Shown: positions 63,501 through 64,000 of the stretch, piece after piece
Layout of the letters: the number at the start of each line of letters is the position of its first letter
How positions within the stretch are numbered: the stretch's first letter is position 1
DNA from: Agelaius tricolor
Lineage: Eukaryota; Chordata; Aves; Passeriformes; Icteridae
Assembly (NCBI GenBank): GCA_023055355.1
Contig: JALJCS010000001.1
Span: forward strand, 107,028,881-107,092,880
DNA: 64,000 nucleotides
Direction: 5' to 3'
Notes under the pieces: generated by a model
Seen by the model: only the letters and a program-made list of their open reading frames with translations
Told to the model about the DNA's origin: nothing
Databases searched by the model: none
Translations under genes and position numbers: made by a program

Positions 63501-64000
63501 GATATTTCTACATTTTATTTACAAGGCAAAATTTAACATTACAGAACATTTCCTGATACATCTTGAGTTTGCAGTGCTATTAAACAGATGGGACAAATGT
63601 GGTGTAAAAGGTTCAGTATGTCTAATAAGTTAAATTTATCCAGTCATTATGATCTCTTAAGCACTGTGTTTTACAAAAAATGAAAGAAGATAATTACCTT
63701 CTTTTTAAAACAACTCAGGTGAAAAAAAGGAAGCATGTCCTCTGTAGTTACACAGCATCAACTACTGACTCCTTTGTCCCAAATTACCCTTCCTACCACA
63801 ACAGTTCTTTGTATTCTGAAAATATTAAATCAGAAAACACATATTAATTTTTAGGACTTCCAGTGGTCCATTTCTGTAGGGCAAGCTAGCCTTATTATGA
63901 CCTGAGAGTGATATTACCTCTCACCTAAAATCTTTCTCCAAGTATTTTTGTCATGTACAATAGGTAAAATGTTATCTGCTTCACAAATGTTATCTCCTTC

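Larger units (their letters stand above)
15478..64000 (+). other. GRIK2: GRIK2 intron, 5' portion (downstream of the M3 exon)
   Basis: After the donor 'gtaagt' at 15478 I find no further GRIK2 exon to the end of the window: no sequence resembling the rest of S2, M4 or the cytoplasmic tail. Long introns are normal for GRIK2. The stretch is AT-rich and holds the CR1, LTR and simple repeats listed separately. The unlisted parts, for example 30-38 kb, 40-46 kb, 47-49 kb, 55-59 kb and 60.6-64 kb, show nothing I can classify beyond short AT or pyrimidine tracts. If the exon frame is read on into the intron it stops at 15544-15546. Open frames elsewhere, up to about 120 codons, show no recognisable domain. 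Confidence 0.8.

Noticed and set aside
15478..64000. Search for the remaining GRIK2 exons (rest of S2, M4, tail)
   Set aside because: No sequence resembling KSKIS, QRNCNLTQIGG or the M4 helix was found, so they must lie beyond the window.

Overview
The window is vertebrate nuclear DNA, almost certainly from a bird. It is AT-rich and intron-dominated. Its recognisable interspersed repeats are avian-type CR1 LINE fragments, most in reverse-complement orientation with the hallmark 'tcacagaatcacag' start, plus one solo LTR of a family I know from bird genomes. I cannot resolve the bird order from the sequence alone.

The only protein-coding content I can support is two consecutive exons of a kainate-type ionotropic glutamate receptor on the + strand, 11433-11551 and 15260-15477. 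The encoded residues ([22 protein letters not shown]) fit GRIK2 (GluK2/GluR6) better than GRIK1 or GRIK3. The first exon encodes the M1-M2 linker and pore loop, ending at the Q/R RNA-editing site. The second encodes the M3 helix with SYTANLAAF and the start of the S2 ligand-binding half. Upstream exons (M1 and earlier) and downstream exons (rest of S2, M4, tail) were not found, so about 99 percent of the window is GRIK2 intron: the end of one intron (1-11432), a complete 3.7 kb intron (11552-15259), and the first 48.5 kb of the next.

The most informative non-coding signal is in the 3.7 kb intron. A GC-rich island at about 13492-13735, roughly 2.0 kb downstream of the Q/R codon, contains blocks complementary, in the correct antiparallel order, to the exon end, the splice donor and the first ~90 bases of the intron. 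This matches the known arrangement of the distant intronic editing complementary sequence (ECS) of mammalian GluR6. The same intron also carries a pair of inverted octamer motifs and two compact perfect hairpins.

Repeats: CR1 fragments at 1-365, 23223-23785, 25338-26440, 29470-29690, 54786-54960 and 59395-60575 (antisense to GRIK2), and at 49405-49520 and 51510-52155 (sense). A more ancient CR1/L3-like copy lies at 18295-18830 (sense). A solo ERV LTR lies at 52459-52975 (sense). Simple repeats are at 38223-38380, 39635-39771 and elsewhere. I saw no bacterial, phage, CRISPR, rRNA or tRNA features. All other open reading frames are short and look like chance or repeat-derived frames.
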